Positions 1 through 8,772 of a stretch of DNA of 55,649 bases are shown piece after piece; within the stretch, counting starts at the first letter, position 1, and every line of letters starts with the position of its first letter. The notes beneath the pieces are model-generated. The model was not told where the DNA came from, ran no database searches, and was given only the letters and a program-made list of their open reading frames with translations. Origin of the DNA: Chloroflexi bacterium OHK40 (GTDB lineage: Bacteria > Chloroflexota > Chloroflexia > Chloroflexales > Chloroflexaceae); assembly GCA_004367505.1 (NCBI GenBank), contig SFCB01000057.1, positions 1-55,649 of the forward strand, in the 5' to 3' direction. Made by a program: the position numbers and the translations under genes.

Positions 1-150
1 CTTTACGCCGCATGATATCCCGTGGAGACGCCCCGATGGGGCGTCTCTACGCTGCATGATATCCCGTGGAGACGCCCCGATGGGGCGTCTCTACGCTGCT
101 GCACGGTACCCCGTGGAGACGCCCCGATGGGGCGGCTCCACGCTGCATGA
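1..150. repeat. Tandem copies of a GAGACGCCCC palindromic repeat
   Basis: About three head-to-tail copies of a roughly 44-base unit lie here, beginning near positions 12, 56 and 100. Each contains the inverted repeat GAGACGCCCC...GGGGCGTCTC with a short loop. The first two copies are nearly identical; the third carries changes (GGGGCGGCTCC in place of GGGGCGTCTC). They lie just downstream of the minus-strand 5'-nucleotidase gene, where the hairpins could stop transcription. Related copies occur at 50810-51033 and, diverged, at 55455-55494. Confidence 0.85.
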
Positions 151-166
151 TCTGGGTGGTCGACCA

Positions 167-1996
167 CTAGGCGGCGATCTCCTCAGCCGGTTCCTCTGCC
201 GCCTGCTCCGCCTGCTCCGCCAGCCGCGCAGCGCGCCGGCGCAGGGCCAGGCCGCCAGCCACGGCGCTCGCGCCGAGGCTCGCCAGCCAACCCAGCGGGG
301 CCAGGGCCCCACCGGTGTTCGGCAGGGTCGCGGGCACTGGCGCCGGGGCCGCAGGCGCCTCGGGAGCGGGGGCGATCGGGGTCACCGGAAGCGCCAGGCC
401 GATCGCGATCCGGTCGTCGGTGCCGATAGTGACCGGCGAGTTAGCGGCAATGTATTGCTCAACTTCGTCGGCCATGATCAGCCCGGTATCCACCTTATCG
501 GTGCCCTCAGCGAGGGCGGTGTAGCCATCGCCGCCGGCCAGCATGAAGTTGTTCGTGGCCACCCGGAAGGTTGTCGCAGGGTCCACCGCCAGGTTATTGA
601 AGGTGATCCCCGTCACCCGGTCGCCGGCGGGGCGGGCCGGGTCGAAGCTGAAGCGGAAGCCCGCGATCTGCGGGAAGCGTCCGCCACCGCGCTCCACCTG
701 GCTCACACCGTTCTCCAGCGCGGCCTTGAGCTGGGCGCCGGTGATCGTGGTGAGCGCGAGGGTGTTGCCGAAGGGCAGCACCTCGAGCACGTTGCCCACC
801 GTGACCGGGCCAGCCGGGATGGAGGCGCGGATGCCACCACCGTTGGTGATCGCGATCTGGGCGCCACCGTCACGGCCAGCCGCCAACAACGCCTCAGCCA
901 CCAGATTTCCGAGGTTGGTCTCCTTCGAGCGCACATCGGCGCGATTGCCGTTAAGCTCCACAGCCGTCTGGCCGATCACGCGGGCCCGCAGCTCGTCCAG
1001 GGCGCTGCGGAAGACGGCGATGCGGTTCTCGAAGCCCTGGTCAGGCTCAAGGCTGGCGGCCACCTCGGTGGGGGTACCAACGATATCGATCAGGCGTCCG
1101 GAGGCATCGAAGCTGACCGTCACATCACCGAGCCAGCGGCCCCACTCCCAGGCCTGCACGATCGGCACCGCCCGCCCGTCAGGGCCACCCACCAACTCGG
1201 GGTAGGGAGGCGTATTGTTGGCAGTCATCGGTCCCATGGGAGTGTGGGAGTGGCCGCCAATGAGCATGGCGATCCCGGGCACCTGGGCGGCGATCTGCCG
1301 ATCCACGGCGATACCCACGTGGGTCAGGCCGATGATCTTGGTCACTCCCTGGGCCTGTAGCGCGGCCACCTGAGCGCGGGCAGCCTCGATCGGATCGCCG
1401 AACTCGAGCCCACGGGCGCCGAGCGCAAGCTCGGGCGTATCCTGCGGGGAAACCCCGAAGAAGCCGAGGCGCTCGCCGCCCTTCTCGATGATCGTGCTCG
1501 GCCGGTACTTGCCAGCGATCGGCGAGCCGGAGGGGGCGGTGATGTTCGCGCTCAGCACCGGGAAGCTGGCCCGATCGAGGAAGGCCGCCAGCACCTCCTG
1601 GGTCTTATCGAACTCGTGGTTCCCGAGCGTCATCAGCTCGTAGCCCATGGCGTTATAGAACTCGAGGTCGGCCTGGCCGTCGTAGAGGTTGAAGTAGAGC
1701 GTGCCCTGGAACACATCGCCGGCGTCCACCAGTAGCACTGGCAGATCCGAGGAGGCACGGATCTCATCGATCAGGCGCTTGCGCCGCGAGACGCCACCGT
1801 GGAGGGGATCGCTCCCGTCGAGCACGGGCTCGATCCGGGCGTGATGGTCGTTGGTATGGAGGATCCGCACGCGGTAGGCGGGGGTCTCTTGCGCCAGGGC
1901 AAGCCGGTAGCCTCCATCGCTGTAGATCCAGAGCACGGCGCCGGCGCCAAGCGCGACGCTGCCCTTCAGAAACCGACGGCGCGAGATCTTCGGCAT
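167..1996 (-). CDS. Tat-exported 5'-nucleotidase / UshA-family metallophosphoesterase with C-terminal LPxTG-like signal
   Basis: Predicted extracytoplasmic nucleotidase that releases phosphate from nucleotides, 609 aa. The start at 1996 is chosen because a strong AGGAGGAG site precedes it and it places a Tat motif (SRRRFLK) at residues 5-11; an upstream in-frame start would lengthen the leader. The N-terminal calcineurin-like domain has the metal motifs TNDHH, GDVFQGT, GNHEFD and GGHSHTP. The 5'-nucleotidase C-terminal domain shows ITNGGGIRASIP and LAGGDGYTAL. Near the end is LPNTGG, then a hydrophobic stretch and an RRR cluster, as in sortase substrates, but followed by about 20 further Ala/Glu-rich residues, which is unusual. 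It is divergent from the PstS gene, fitting a phosphate-scavenging role. Family assignment is firm; the exact substrate is not known. Confidence 0.9.
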   Translation of the reverse strand: MPKISRRRFLKGSVALGAGAVLWIYSDGGYRLALAQETPAYRVRILHTNDHHARIEPVLDGSDPLHGGVSRRKRLIDEIRASSDLPVLLVDAGDVFQGTLYFNLYDGQADLEFYNAMGYELMTLGNHEFDKTQEVLAAFLDRASFPVLSANITAPSGSPIAGKYRPSTIIEKGGERLGFFGVSPQDTPELALGARGLEFGDPIEAARAQVAALQAQGVTKIIGLTHVGIAVDRQIAAQVPGIAMLIGGHSHTPMGPMTANNTPPYPELVGGPDGRAVPIVQAWEWGRWLGDVTVSFDASGRLIDIVGTPTEVAASLEPDQGFENRIAVFRSALDELRARVIGQTAVELNGNRADVRSKETNLGNLVAEALLAAGRDGGAQIAITNGGGIRASIPAGPVTVGNVLEVLPFGNTLALTTITGAQLKAALENGVSQVERGGGRFPQIAGFRFSFDPARPAGDRVTGITFNNLAVDPATTFRVATNNFMLAGGDGYTALAEGTDKVDTGLIMADEVEQYIAANSPVTIGTDDRIAIGLALPVTPIAPAPEAPAAPAPVPATLPNTGGALAPLGWLASLGASAVAGGLALRRRAARLAEQAEQAAEEPAEEIAA

Positions 1997-2151
1997 AGGT
2001 GGATCTCCTCCTCGTCCAGTTGAGCGGTGCGGCCAACCGCACACGACGACACAGGGTGGGCGAAATTGTTCGGACCGTGGGCGCCGCTAATGGTAGCCGA
2101 GGCCCGTGGATTTGTAAAGGGGCGATCATCGTCAACGCCCATTCATCAACA

Positions 2152-2184
2152 GTTAACAGCGGCTTAACCTTTGCCAGCTACAAT
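2152..2184 (+). promoter_or_regulatory. Candidate Pho box and -10 box upstream of the PstS-like gene
   Basis: Two 8-base elements, GTTAACAG (2152-2159) and CTTAACCT (2163-2170), are separated by three bases and so repeat with an 11-base period. This resembles the direct-repeat Pho boxes described for PhoB/PhoP/SphR-type regulators. A TACAAT box follows at 2179-2184, so the repeats overlap the expected -35 position. The site lies between a nucleotidase and a phosphate-binding protein. Site identity is inferred from pattern and context only. Confidence 0.5.
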
Positions 2185-2289
2185 ATTGAGAGCGAGAGCA
2201 CGTGCCACCGCGTCCTCAGGGTCGCACTGAGGCCGTGTGCGCGCCAGAGGGTGCATCCCGCACCTGGCCCCTGACAGCTGGACCACGTT

Positions 2290-3393
2290 GTGAGCCTTCG
2301 ATCCTTCATCGCGCTGCTCGCGGCGGCCACACTCGCTGCTTGTAGCGCCTCGCAGCCCCCGCGTGCCGCAACCGACGCGGCTCCCACCTTGCCCCCCACA
2401 GCAGCTCCTACCGCTACCAGTACGATCATCGCGCAGACTCCGCTCGTTCTCCCGATCGCGCCGGAGGAGCTCGCACAGCTACGCGACACGCTCCAGATCG
2501 ACGGCTCCAGCACTGTCTTCCCCATCACCGAAGCGGCAGTGCGGGCTTTTCGCGGGCTGGCCCCCGGGGTGAGTGTACGCCTGGGAGTCAGTGGGACAGG
2601 AGGCGGGTTTCGGCTCTTCTGCGACGGCGCCACGGTAATCTCGGGCGCCTCACGGCCGATCAAGGCGGAGGAGCAGGCCGCTTGCGAGCGCTCCGGGATC
2701 ACGTTTGTCGAGGTGCCGGTGGCCTACGACGGCCTCACGGTGGCTGTTCACAGGTCGAACACCTGGGCTACCTGCCTCACCCTTGCCGAACTACGCGCCA
2801 TGTGGGAGCCCGCCGCCACCGGTGTGGTGACCACCTGGCAGGACGTCCGCCCGGAGTTTCTGCCAGCCCCGCTGCACCTGTACGGCGCCGGGGCCGAGTC
2901 GGGCACCTACGATTACTTCACGGCCGCCGTAGTGGGTGAGGAGGGCGCGAGCCGCAGCGACTACACGGCCAGCGAGGACGACTACCTCCTCGCCCAGGAC
3001 CTCGCCGCCGACCCGACCGGCCTGGGCTTCTTTGGTTATGCGTATTATGTTGAGTATTCGAGCCAGATCAAAGCAGTGGCCGTGGACGCCGGGGCGGGAT
3101 GCGTCGCACCCACGGTGGACACGATCACCAGTGGCAGCTACTGGCCGCTCTCGCGCCCGTTGTTCATCTATGTACGCGCGGACGCCCTGGAGCGACCAGC
3201 AGTGCGAGCTTTTGTGGAGTTCTACCTGGCCAATGGCCCGACCCTGGCCACGGAGGCCCGGTACATTCCCCTGCCCACACGAGTCTACCGCCTGGGGGCG
3301 CTGCGCCTCGAGCGTCGAGTGGTAGGATCCATCTTTGCGGGCGGCTCAGAGGTGGGCGTCTCGGTTGAGCAACTCCTGGAGCGAGAGCAGTAG
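2290..3393 (+). CDS. PstS-family phosphate-binding lipoprotein
   Basis: Predicted solute-binding protein for phosphate, 367 aa, with a GTG start. A lipoprotein signal ends at the LAACS lipobox near residue 18, followed by a Pro/Thr/Ala linker. The mature part has the PstS signature IDGSSTVFPITEA near residue 73 and the SGTGGGF ligand loop, then GAGAESGTYDYF in the second lobe. No pstC, pstA or pstB follows. Instead a histidine kinase starts 1 base after the stop and a response regulator follows, so the protein may serve phosphate sensing as well as, or instead of, transport. That role is inferred from order only. Confidence 0.85.
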   Translation: MSLRSFIALLAAATLAACSASQPPRAATDAAPTLPPTAAPTATSTIIAQTPLVLPIAPEELAQLRDTLQIDGSSTVFPITEAAVRAFRGLAPGVSVRLGVSGTGGGFRLFCDGATVISGASRPIKAEEQAACERSGITFVEVPVAYDGLTVAVHRSNTWATCLTLAELRAMWEPAATGVVTTWQDVRPEFLPAPLHLYGAGAESGTYDYFTAAVVGEEGASRSDYTASEDDYLLAQDLAADPTGLGFFGYAYYVEYSSQIKAVAVDAGAGCVAPTVDTITSGSYWPLSRPLFIYVRADALERPAVRAFVEFYLANGPTLATEARYIPLPTRVYRLGALRLERRVVGSIFAGGSEVGVSVEQLLEREQ

Positions 3394-3394
3394 C

Positions 3395-5098
3395 ATGCGC
3401 CTCCCCATCCGCACCCAACTCCTTGGCGGCTTCGCCCTCGACCTGCTGCTCATGTTCGCCCTGGGCTACGTGGCGGTGCAGCAGATGAGCGTGATGGACG
3501 CCCGGGCGGCCTTTGTGCAGGAGCATACGATCCCCTCTCTCGACGGGGTGGCGGCGATGAACGCGGTGATTAGCGGCTACCGGCTGGAGCAACTCGAGTA
3601 CGTGCTGCGCACCAACCCCGCCGACGACACGCGCACCCTGCAGCGCCTGGCGCAGCTTGAGCAGGAGATGGCCGGCCACCTCGCCGCCTATCGCCAGCTG
3701 CTCGATGTGCGCGCCGCCGAGATGAGCACCGAGCGCCACGAGGCTGAACACCAGCTGCTCGACACGGTGGAGCGTGCCTGGGGCAATCTGGTGGCCTTTA
3801 CCTACGAGCGCTTCATTCCCGACGCCTCGGTCGTTACCTCGGGCAGCGTGCGCCCGAGCCACTCGCGGCTCAACCCACTCTACGACGAGCTGGATCGCCC
3901 GATGGAGGCCCTGACGGCCGAAAGCCAGCGCCAGGCCAACCAGGCCCTGGCCGTGCTCGATGGCGCTTACGCCACTGCCCGAGGATTCATTGTGGTCGAC
4001 ACCGCGCTGGCGGTGGTCGTCTCAGCGGCGATCGGCCTCATCCTCTCCGGTCGCATCGCCCTGCGGATCAGGCGTCTCACCAGCGCGGCTGGCCGCGTCG
4101 CGGCGGGCGATCTCACGCCGCGCGTTGCCGTTACCAGCTACGACGAGCTGGGCCAGCTGGCCGATGCCTTCAACCAGATGGTCGCGAGCCTGAGCGAGCA
4201 GCGCCGAACGCTGGAGCAGCGCAACGACGCGCTGCAGGCCAGCCTGGCTCGCCAGCAGCAGCTCACCAACGACCTGCTACGACGCCAGCAGGCTGAGGAA
4301 GAGGCCCACCGGGCCCAGGCTGCCGCCGAGGCCGCCAGCCAGGCCAAGAGTATGTTCCTCGCCACCATGAGCCACGAGCTGCGCACCCCGCTCAACGCCA
4401 TCCTCGGCTATGCCCAGCTGCTGCGGCTTACCACGCCCCGGCCGCCCGGCGAGAGCGAAGCCGACCTGCTCGACCGCATCCTCACAGCGGGCCGCCATCT
4501 TACCGGCCTGATCAGTGATGTGCTCGACTTCTCGCGGGTGGAGCAAGGCGCCCTCGACCTGTGTCTGAGCCATGTCGATGTCGGAGCGCTCACCCGCGAG
4601 GCCGCCGACGTGGTGGCGCCGCTCGTGAGCCGCCATCGCAACCGCCTGCGGATCGAGTGCCCGCCCGAGATTGGATCGATTGTCTCCGACGCTGGCCGGG
4701 TGCGCCAGATTTTGCTCAACTTGCTCTCCAACGCAGCCAAGTTTACCGAGGATGGACTGATCACCCTGCGCGTTAGCCGGGAGGAACAGACAGCAGGCGG
4801 GGAACAGATCGTCTTTGCCATCTCCGACACCGGTATTGGCATCGCCCCCGAAGATCAAGCCCGGCTCTTCCAGCCCTTCAGCCAGGTGGACAGCTCGGTG
4901 ACTCGCCGCTACGAAGGCACCGGGCTGGGGCTGGCTCTGTGCCGGCAGCTTTGCATAGCCCTCGGCGGCACAATCGACGTAGCGAGCGAGCCTGGTATTG
5001 GCTCAACGTTTACCGTACGCCTGCCAGTCGAGGCGTCTGCCGGCAGGCCAGACTCCGACCTTCTGAGCATCGCCGGTACACGCGCGACCCAACCCTGA
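3395..5098 (+). CDS. Membrane-bound sensor histidine kinase (sensor-HAMP-HisKA-HATPase)
   Basis: Predicted sensor kinase, 567 aa. The start at 3395 follows a GGAG site and immediately follows the PstS stop codon. An N-terminal membrane helix (about residues 8-30), an alpha-helical extracytoplasmic segment of about 160 residues, and a second helix near 200-222 come before a HAMP region and a coiled coil rich in Gln, Arg and Ala. The H box [10 protein letters not shown] has the phosphoacceptor His at residue 327. The N box ([12 protein letters not shown]), G1 (SDTGIGI), F (LFQPFSQ) and G2 (GTGLGLAL) are all present, so the ATPase domain is complete. Tight linkage with the PstS-like gene suggests the signal is related to phosphate, but this is inference. 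Confidence 0.9.
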   Translation: MRLPIRTQLLGGFALDLLLMFALGYVAVQQMSVMDARAAFVQEHTIPSLDGVAAMNAVISGYRLEQLEYVLRTNPADDTRTLQRLAQLEQEMAGHLAAYRQLLDVRAAEMSTERHEAEHQLLDTVERAWGNLVAFTYERFIPDASVVTSGSVRPSHSRLNPLYDELDRPMEALTAESQRQANQALAVLDGAYATARGFIVVDTALAVVVSAAIGLILSGRIALRIRRLTSAAGRVAAGDLTPRVAVTSYDELGQLADAFNQMVASLSEQRRTLEQRNDALQASLARQQQLTNDLLRRQQAEEEAHRAQAAAEAASQAKSMFLATMSHELRTPLNAILGYAQLLRLTTPRPPGESEADLLDRILTAGRHLTGLISDVLDFSRVEQGALDLCLSHVDVGALTREAADVVAPLVSRHRNRLRIECPPEIGSIVSDAGRVRQILLNLLSNAAKFTEDGLITLRVSREEQTAGGEQIVFAISDTGIGIAPEDQARLFQPFSQVDSSVTRRYEGTGLGLALCRQLCIALGGTIDVASEPGIGSTFTVRLPVEASAGRPDSDLLSIAGTRATQP

Positions 5099-5118
5099 TA
5101 CACTGCGGAAAGGCCCCG

Positions 5119-5484
5119 ATGAAGAAGATCCTCGTCGTCGACGACAACTTCGACAACCGTATGATTATTGCCCAGATGCTCAAGCTCAGCGGCTTCGGGG
5201 TGGTGCTCGCCAGCGATGGGCAGCAGGCGATCACGATGAGCGAGCGCGAGGGCCCCGACCTGATCCTCATGGACCTGGCGATGCCCGGGGTGGACGGCTG
5301 GAGCGCGGCGGCCAGCATCCGGGCGCGCCCCGAGCTCGCCCACGTCCCGATGATCGCCGTGACCGGCCACGTTACCCGCGACGATATCGAGCGGGCGCTG
5401 CGGGCCGGATGCGACGACTATCTCGCCAAGCCGATCGACTACGAGACCCTTCTGCTGAAGGTGCGCACCTTGCTTGCGGCCTGA
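5119..5484 (+). CDS. Single-domain (CheY-like) response regulator
   Basis: A stand-alone receiver domain of 121 aa, starting 20 bases after the kinase stop and preceded by GGAAAGG. Acidic residues D8-D9, the phosphoacceptor Asp52 (ILMDLAMPG), the Thr of AVTGH and the Lys of LAKPID are all present, so it should be phosphorylatable. No output domain is attached, so it acts through a partner or as part of a relay. It is most likely the cognate partner of the adjacent kinase. Confidence 0.92.
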   Translation: MKKILVVDDNFDNRMIIAQMLKLSGFGVVLASDGQQAITMSEREGPDLILMDLAMPGVDGWSAAASIRARPELAHVPMIAVTGHVTRDDIERALRAGCDDYLAKPIDYETLLLKVRTLLAA

Positions 5485-5822
5485 CGCAACCACGAAACGT
5501 TTTGCAGGGCTCGCGAGGCAGGATGCGACAGCCACTCCTACCCGCTCCCATAGCGACCCGGCACTGCCCTCCGGCAGGACGCGGCGTCCGGGGCTGAGCG
5601 CCATATCATACGCAGGCGCGCTGGCCACTCCCGGAGAGACGCGGCACTGCCCACCTCAGGAGGGAGGCAGCGTGCTGCGTCCCTCTGGAGGCCCGGCGAT
5701 GTTTCCCAGCGCGCCCGGCGCGTTCGTCGCAGGCGCGCCCTGAAAATCCGCCGACAGTTCGTTTGTGTACATGCGATGGTAATGCCATCTACGACACACA
5801 GGCGTAAACTGATTGGGCGGAT
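5485..5822. other. Intergenic region with palindromic repeat remnants
   Basis: No convincing gene is seen in these 338 bases. They hold a short perfect palindrome (GGACGC-G-GCGTCC, about 5578-5590) and a diverged copy of the GCAGC-GT-GCTGC repeat at 5661-5684, which also occurs at 49436-49463. The last 80 bases are comparatively AT-rich and probably contain the promoter of the patatin gene; no clear -35/-10 pair was identified. Confidence 0.5.
5661..5684. repeat. Diverged copy of a GGACGCAGC/GCTGCGTCC palindrome
   Basis: The arms AGGGAGGCAGC and GCTGCGTCCCT flank a GT loop and pair except at one central position. The right arm shares GCTGCGTCC with the perfect palindrome at 49436-49463. Confidence 0.6.
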
Positions 5823-6902
5823 ATGAAGAAGGCGCTGGTGCTCTCGGGGGGCGGTGCACGGGGTGCGTACCACGTGGGCGTGATCGAAGCCCTGGTAGAG
5901 CTCGGCTGGATGGAAGATGGGCGGGGCCCCGACATCATCGCGGGCACCTCGATTGGCGCGATCAACGCCGCCGCGCTGGCATCGGGCCTCACCGTCGCGC
6001 AGCTACGGGAGGTGTGGCTGCGCATGCACACCGAGGATGTCCACCGGCTCTCGGCGGACCTGCCACCGGTCGTACGGCCACTTATGCGCTTTTTGCTCCG
6101 CAGCGTCCTCACCTCACAGGCGCACGGCGGCGCCGGGGTGGACGAGCTACCGCCCGAGGAGCGCGGGCAGAGCGCCCAGAGCCTGCTCGGGCGCCTTGGC
6201 GAACTGTTCCGCGCCCGGCCATTCCGCAGCCTGCTAGACACGGCTCCCTGGCGGCGCACGTTGACCGGCTGGATGGACTTTGAGCGGATCAACAGCGCCA
6301 GCGCGCCGGCGCTATTGATCGCCGCGACCGAGCTCCAGAGTGGTGCCCTGGAGCTCTTTTGCAACCGGCCCCGCAGCGGCCGCCCCGCCACCACGATCGG
6401 CATCGAGCACCTGATGGCCTCCTCGTCGATCCCGGTCGTCTACCCGTGGACCACCATCGGCGGCGGGCGCTACTGGGACGGGGCCGTGATCGCGAACACG
6501 CCGCTGGACCCCGTGATCGAGCTGGCCGGCGACGACGAGCTCGACATCCTGGTCGTGATGATGACACCATGGAGCGCGACGCCGGGTGGAGCGGGTGCGG
6601 CGCTGCCACAGGACATGGTGCAAGCGCTGACACTCACCCTCGACTGGGCGCTGCTGGCATCCTACCGGGTGGCCTTCGAGCGGCTCGAGCAGCGCAACCA
6701 GCTCGCGGCGGCCGTCGCACGCCTGCGGGCCGCCGGTATCGAGCCGCCCGGGCCGGCGCCACGGCCGATCGCCATGCCCACCGTGATCGCTCCCCAGCAG
6801 CTGATGCCCCTGGAGTGGATCGTCGACTATGAAGATGGGAACCACTGCCAGCTTTTCGAGCTTGGCAGGGCCGACGCACGGCGCGCATTCGCCGCCCGCT
6901 AG
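5823..6902 (+). CDS. Patatin-like phospholipase / NTE-type serine hydrolase
   Basis: Predicted lipid acyl hydrolase, 359 aa. The oxyanion motif SGGGARG is at residues 8-14, the nucleophile motif GTSIG gives Ser43, and the catalytic-dyad Asp lies in WDGA (Asp219). The family uses a Ser-Asp dyad to release fatty acids from glycerolipids. No signal peptide is visible, so it probably acts in the cytoplasm or at the membrane face. The region between the two motifs (about residues 60-150) is less conserved. It is convergent with the next gene, with only 13 bases between the stops. Confidence 0.9.
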   Translation: MKKALVLSGGGARGAYHVGVIEALVELGWMEDGRGPDIIAGTSIGAINAAALASGLTVAQLREVWLRMHTEDVHRLSADLPPVVRPLMRFLLRSVLTSQAHGGAGVDELPPEERGQSAQSLLGRLGELFRARPFRSLLDTAPWRRTLTGWMDFERINSASAPALLIAATELQSGALELFCNRPRSGRPATTIGIEHLMASSSIPVVYPWTTIGGGRYWDGAVIANTPLDPVIELAGDDELDILVVMMTPWSATPGGAGAALPQDMVQALTLTLDWALLASYRVAFERLEQRNQLAAAVARLRAAGIEPPGPAPRPIAMPTVIAPQQLMPLEWIVDYEDGNHCQLFELGRADARRAFAAR

Positions 6903-6915
6903 CCCCAACCCAGCG

Positions 6916-7689
6916 CTAGGCGTGCTCGCTGACAGGGGCCTCGACCCGGCGCGGCGGCAGCGCCAGCAGCCAGTGCTCGAGGGCGCCGAGTGAGATCAGC
7001 GCGGCGAGCAGCGCCAGGCGCGGCCCGGTCGCTTCGAAACGGTGCGCGTAGGCCGCCAGCCAGAGCATGATTGCCAGTAGCGTCGCCACCGAGACCGAGG
7101 GAAGAAAGAAGGCACTGGGCGGGCGACAGGCCCAGAAGCTGCCCAGGTACCGCAGGTGGGGCGGAAAGAGCTCGACATTGAGCGAGCGCACACCGAGCAG
7201 CACATTGAGCTTCGCACTATGCTGCAGGGCCCAGCTCAGCATAATCACCAGCGGCCCCAGCAGATTGCGCGCATCGTGGAGCAGCCAGGCCAGCAGGATG
7301 AGTTCGGCGGCCACCGCGATCTCGTGGTGCAGGTGGGTGCCAAGGGCATAGCCGAAGCGAAACACGCCCCGCGCCCCCGTGGGACAGGGCGCGCGCCAGG
7401 GACCGGTGAGCACGCCGCTGTAGAATGCGAGCTCATGCCAGGCCCAGATCAGCGTGCCCGCGACGAAAGCGCGGTAGGCGCCGGCCAGGCCCATGTCGTG
7501 GCGCACGAGCCAGAGTTCATGATGTGCCAGGGCGAGCAGCGGCAGCCCGAGCAGCAGCGCGATACGCCCGGCATGTGGGCCACGCCGGTTGAGCGCCGCG
7601 ACCCCTGCCGTAAGCCCGACCCACAGGCCGATCGCGGCCAGGAGCGGGTAGAGGAAGATGTGGGGCCAGACGGGAAGGGGCGTCAGCAT
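6916..7689 (-). CDS. Polytopic membrane protein of unknown function
   Basis: A protein of about 257 aa with some seven to eight hydrophobic segments, for example at residues 8-30, 43-62 and throughout the C-terminal half. The start is uncertain. 7689 is chosen because membrane helices begin soon after it; ATG codons at 7758 and 7794 would add an unremarkable N-terminal extension. The Arg, His and Trp content between helices is high. I do not recognise the family, and the neighbours give no clear clue. Confidence 0.6.
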   Translation of the reverse strand: MLTPLPVWPHIFLYPLLAAIGLWVGLTAGVAALNRRGPHAGRIALLLGLPLLALAHHELWLVRHDMGLAGAYRAFVAGTLIWAWHELAFYSGVLTGPWRAPCPTGARGVFRFGYALGTHLHHEIAVAAELILLAWLLHDARNLLGPLVIMLSWALQHSAKLNVLLGVRSLNVELFPPHLRYLGSFWACRPPSAFFLPSVSVATLLAIMLWLAAYAHRFEATGPRLALLAALISLGALEHWLLALPPRRVEAPVSEHA

Positions 7690-8164
7690 GGCGGTTGCAC
7701 CATCCAGATCGGGGCGCCAGGAGCCCGGCACCAGGGCGGGGGTGCCGCATCGCGCCATGACATTTAAGCAAGGCCAGTGCATAGATCGTAACACGGCGCG
7801 GGGATGCGTGTCAATCAGCCCTGGCCCGGGTCATAGAAGAAATGTAGTTTCCCCATGCGGCCTGGGAGCGCGGGCGTCTCGCCCGCCCCGGCGGGATGCA
7901 GGTGGGACGCCCGCGCTCTCGGCAAGGGTCTTCCGGGCGGCCGCGCTAGAAGCATCGGGGTGGACCGTCTATTCCTGCACATCCCGCGTGCCGTGGCGCT
8001 GAAGCGCGCGGCGATGGGAAGGCAAAGCCCGCCGACGCGGGCTCCCGAGCGTCGCCGGTGGTGGCGGTTGCCCAGCCCACACCGCAGTGGTGATGCCCAC
8101 CCCCGCGCAAGTGGAGGCGGGCTGGCATGCAGAACGATACGCCACCCCCCGCGTCAACAGATAT
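7690..8164. other. Long intergenic region with a dispersed hairpin repeat
   Basis: These bases lie upstream of the membrane-protein gene and downstream of the MgtC-type gene. They hold the long palindrome at 7866-7918 and a smaller hairpin (AGCCCGC...GCGGGCT, about 8025-8042). Reading frames here are short and lack coding character, so no gene is called. Confidence 0.5.
7866..7918. repeat. Dispersed palindrome with arms GAGCGCGGGCGT / ACGCCCGCGCTC
   Basis: Twelve-base outer arms (7866-7877 and 7907-7918) pair perfectly and enclose a second stem, CCCGCC (7882-7887) with GGCGGG (7890-7895). The structure resembles bacterial interspersed REP-like elements. It is a different family from the GAGACGCCCC repeats at the two ends of the window. 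Confidence 0.75.
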
Positions 8165-8659
8165 CTACTCCTGAGAGTCACGCTCGGCGCCGTAGCGGCT
8201 CAGCCGCTCGCGAACCGGGCGCAGGGCGGCCAGCACAAGGACGGTGATAACGGTGCCGACCACGCCGAGAAAGTAACTCCCGGTGCCCGCCGCCATGCCG
8301 ATCGCCGCCACCAGCCAGATCGTGGCGGCCGTTGTCATCCCCCGCACGTGATCACCGTCGCGAAAGACGGCCCCGGCGCCGAGAAACCCGATCCCGCTGA
8401 CGATCTGCGCCGCGATCCGTGCCGGGTCTCGCCCGACCTGGCCACTTTCAGGGCCCGGAGCAAAACCGTAGATCGACAGGATGGTAAAGAGGCAGGCGCC
8501 AACTGAAACCAGGATGTTCGTGCGCAAGCCCGCCGACTGGCCGCTGTACTCACGCTCGCCGCCGATAATGCCGCCAAGCAGCGCGGCGAGCGCGATCCGG
8601 CCTGCGAGTTCCCACGGCATGGCGCCGAGCGCCTGGCTCAGCCCCGTCGCTCCGCCCAT
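8165..8659 (-). CDS. MgtC/SapB-family membrane protein
   Basis: A small integral membrane protein of 164 aa in the MgtC/SapB family, which is linked to magnesium or cell-wall stress rather than shown to transport. The start at 8659 is set by an AAGGAGGG site; the frame is open further upstream but lacks coding character. Conserved elements are the GGIIGGEREY loop, GLRTNILVSVGA, and RIAAQIVSGIGFLGAG, followed by the TTAATIWLVAAIGMA helix. Only the membrane domain is present, without the C-terminal cytoplasmic domain of pathogen MgtC. It lies 113 bases downstream of the MFS gene on the same strand. Confidence 0.9.
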   Translation of the reverse strand: MGGATGLSQALGAMPWELAGRIALAALLGGIIGGEREYSGQSAGLRTNILVSVGACLFTILSIYGFAPGPESGQVGRDPARIAAQIVSGIGFLGAGAVFRDGDHVRGMTTAATIWLVAAIGMAAGTGSYFLGVVGTVITVLVLAALRPVRERLSRYGAERDSQE

Positions 8660-8772
8660 GCTTCCCTCCTTCTCTAGCCGGCACCCTCGCCAACCGCTAC
8701 ACGGCCAGGCACCCGGCGGGCGCGGCCCAGGGCAGGCCCGCAGGTCGTACCGCCGCCACCGGCGGCATCTCG

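Noticed and set aside
56-1360. Plus-strand open frame of 434 codons
   Set aside because: It lies opposite the 5'-nucleotidase gene, is rich in Arg, Gly and His, shows no domain, and starts inside the repeats. A shadow of the GC-rich minus-strand gene.
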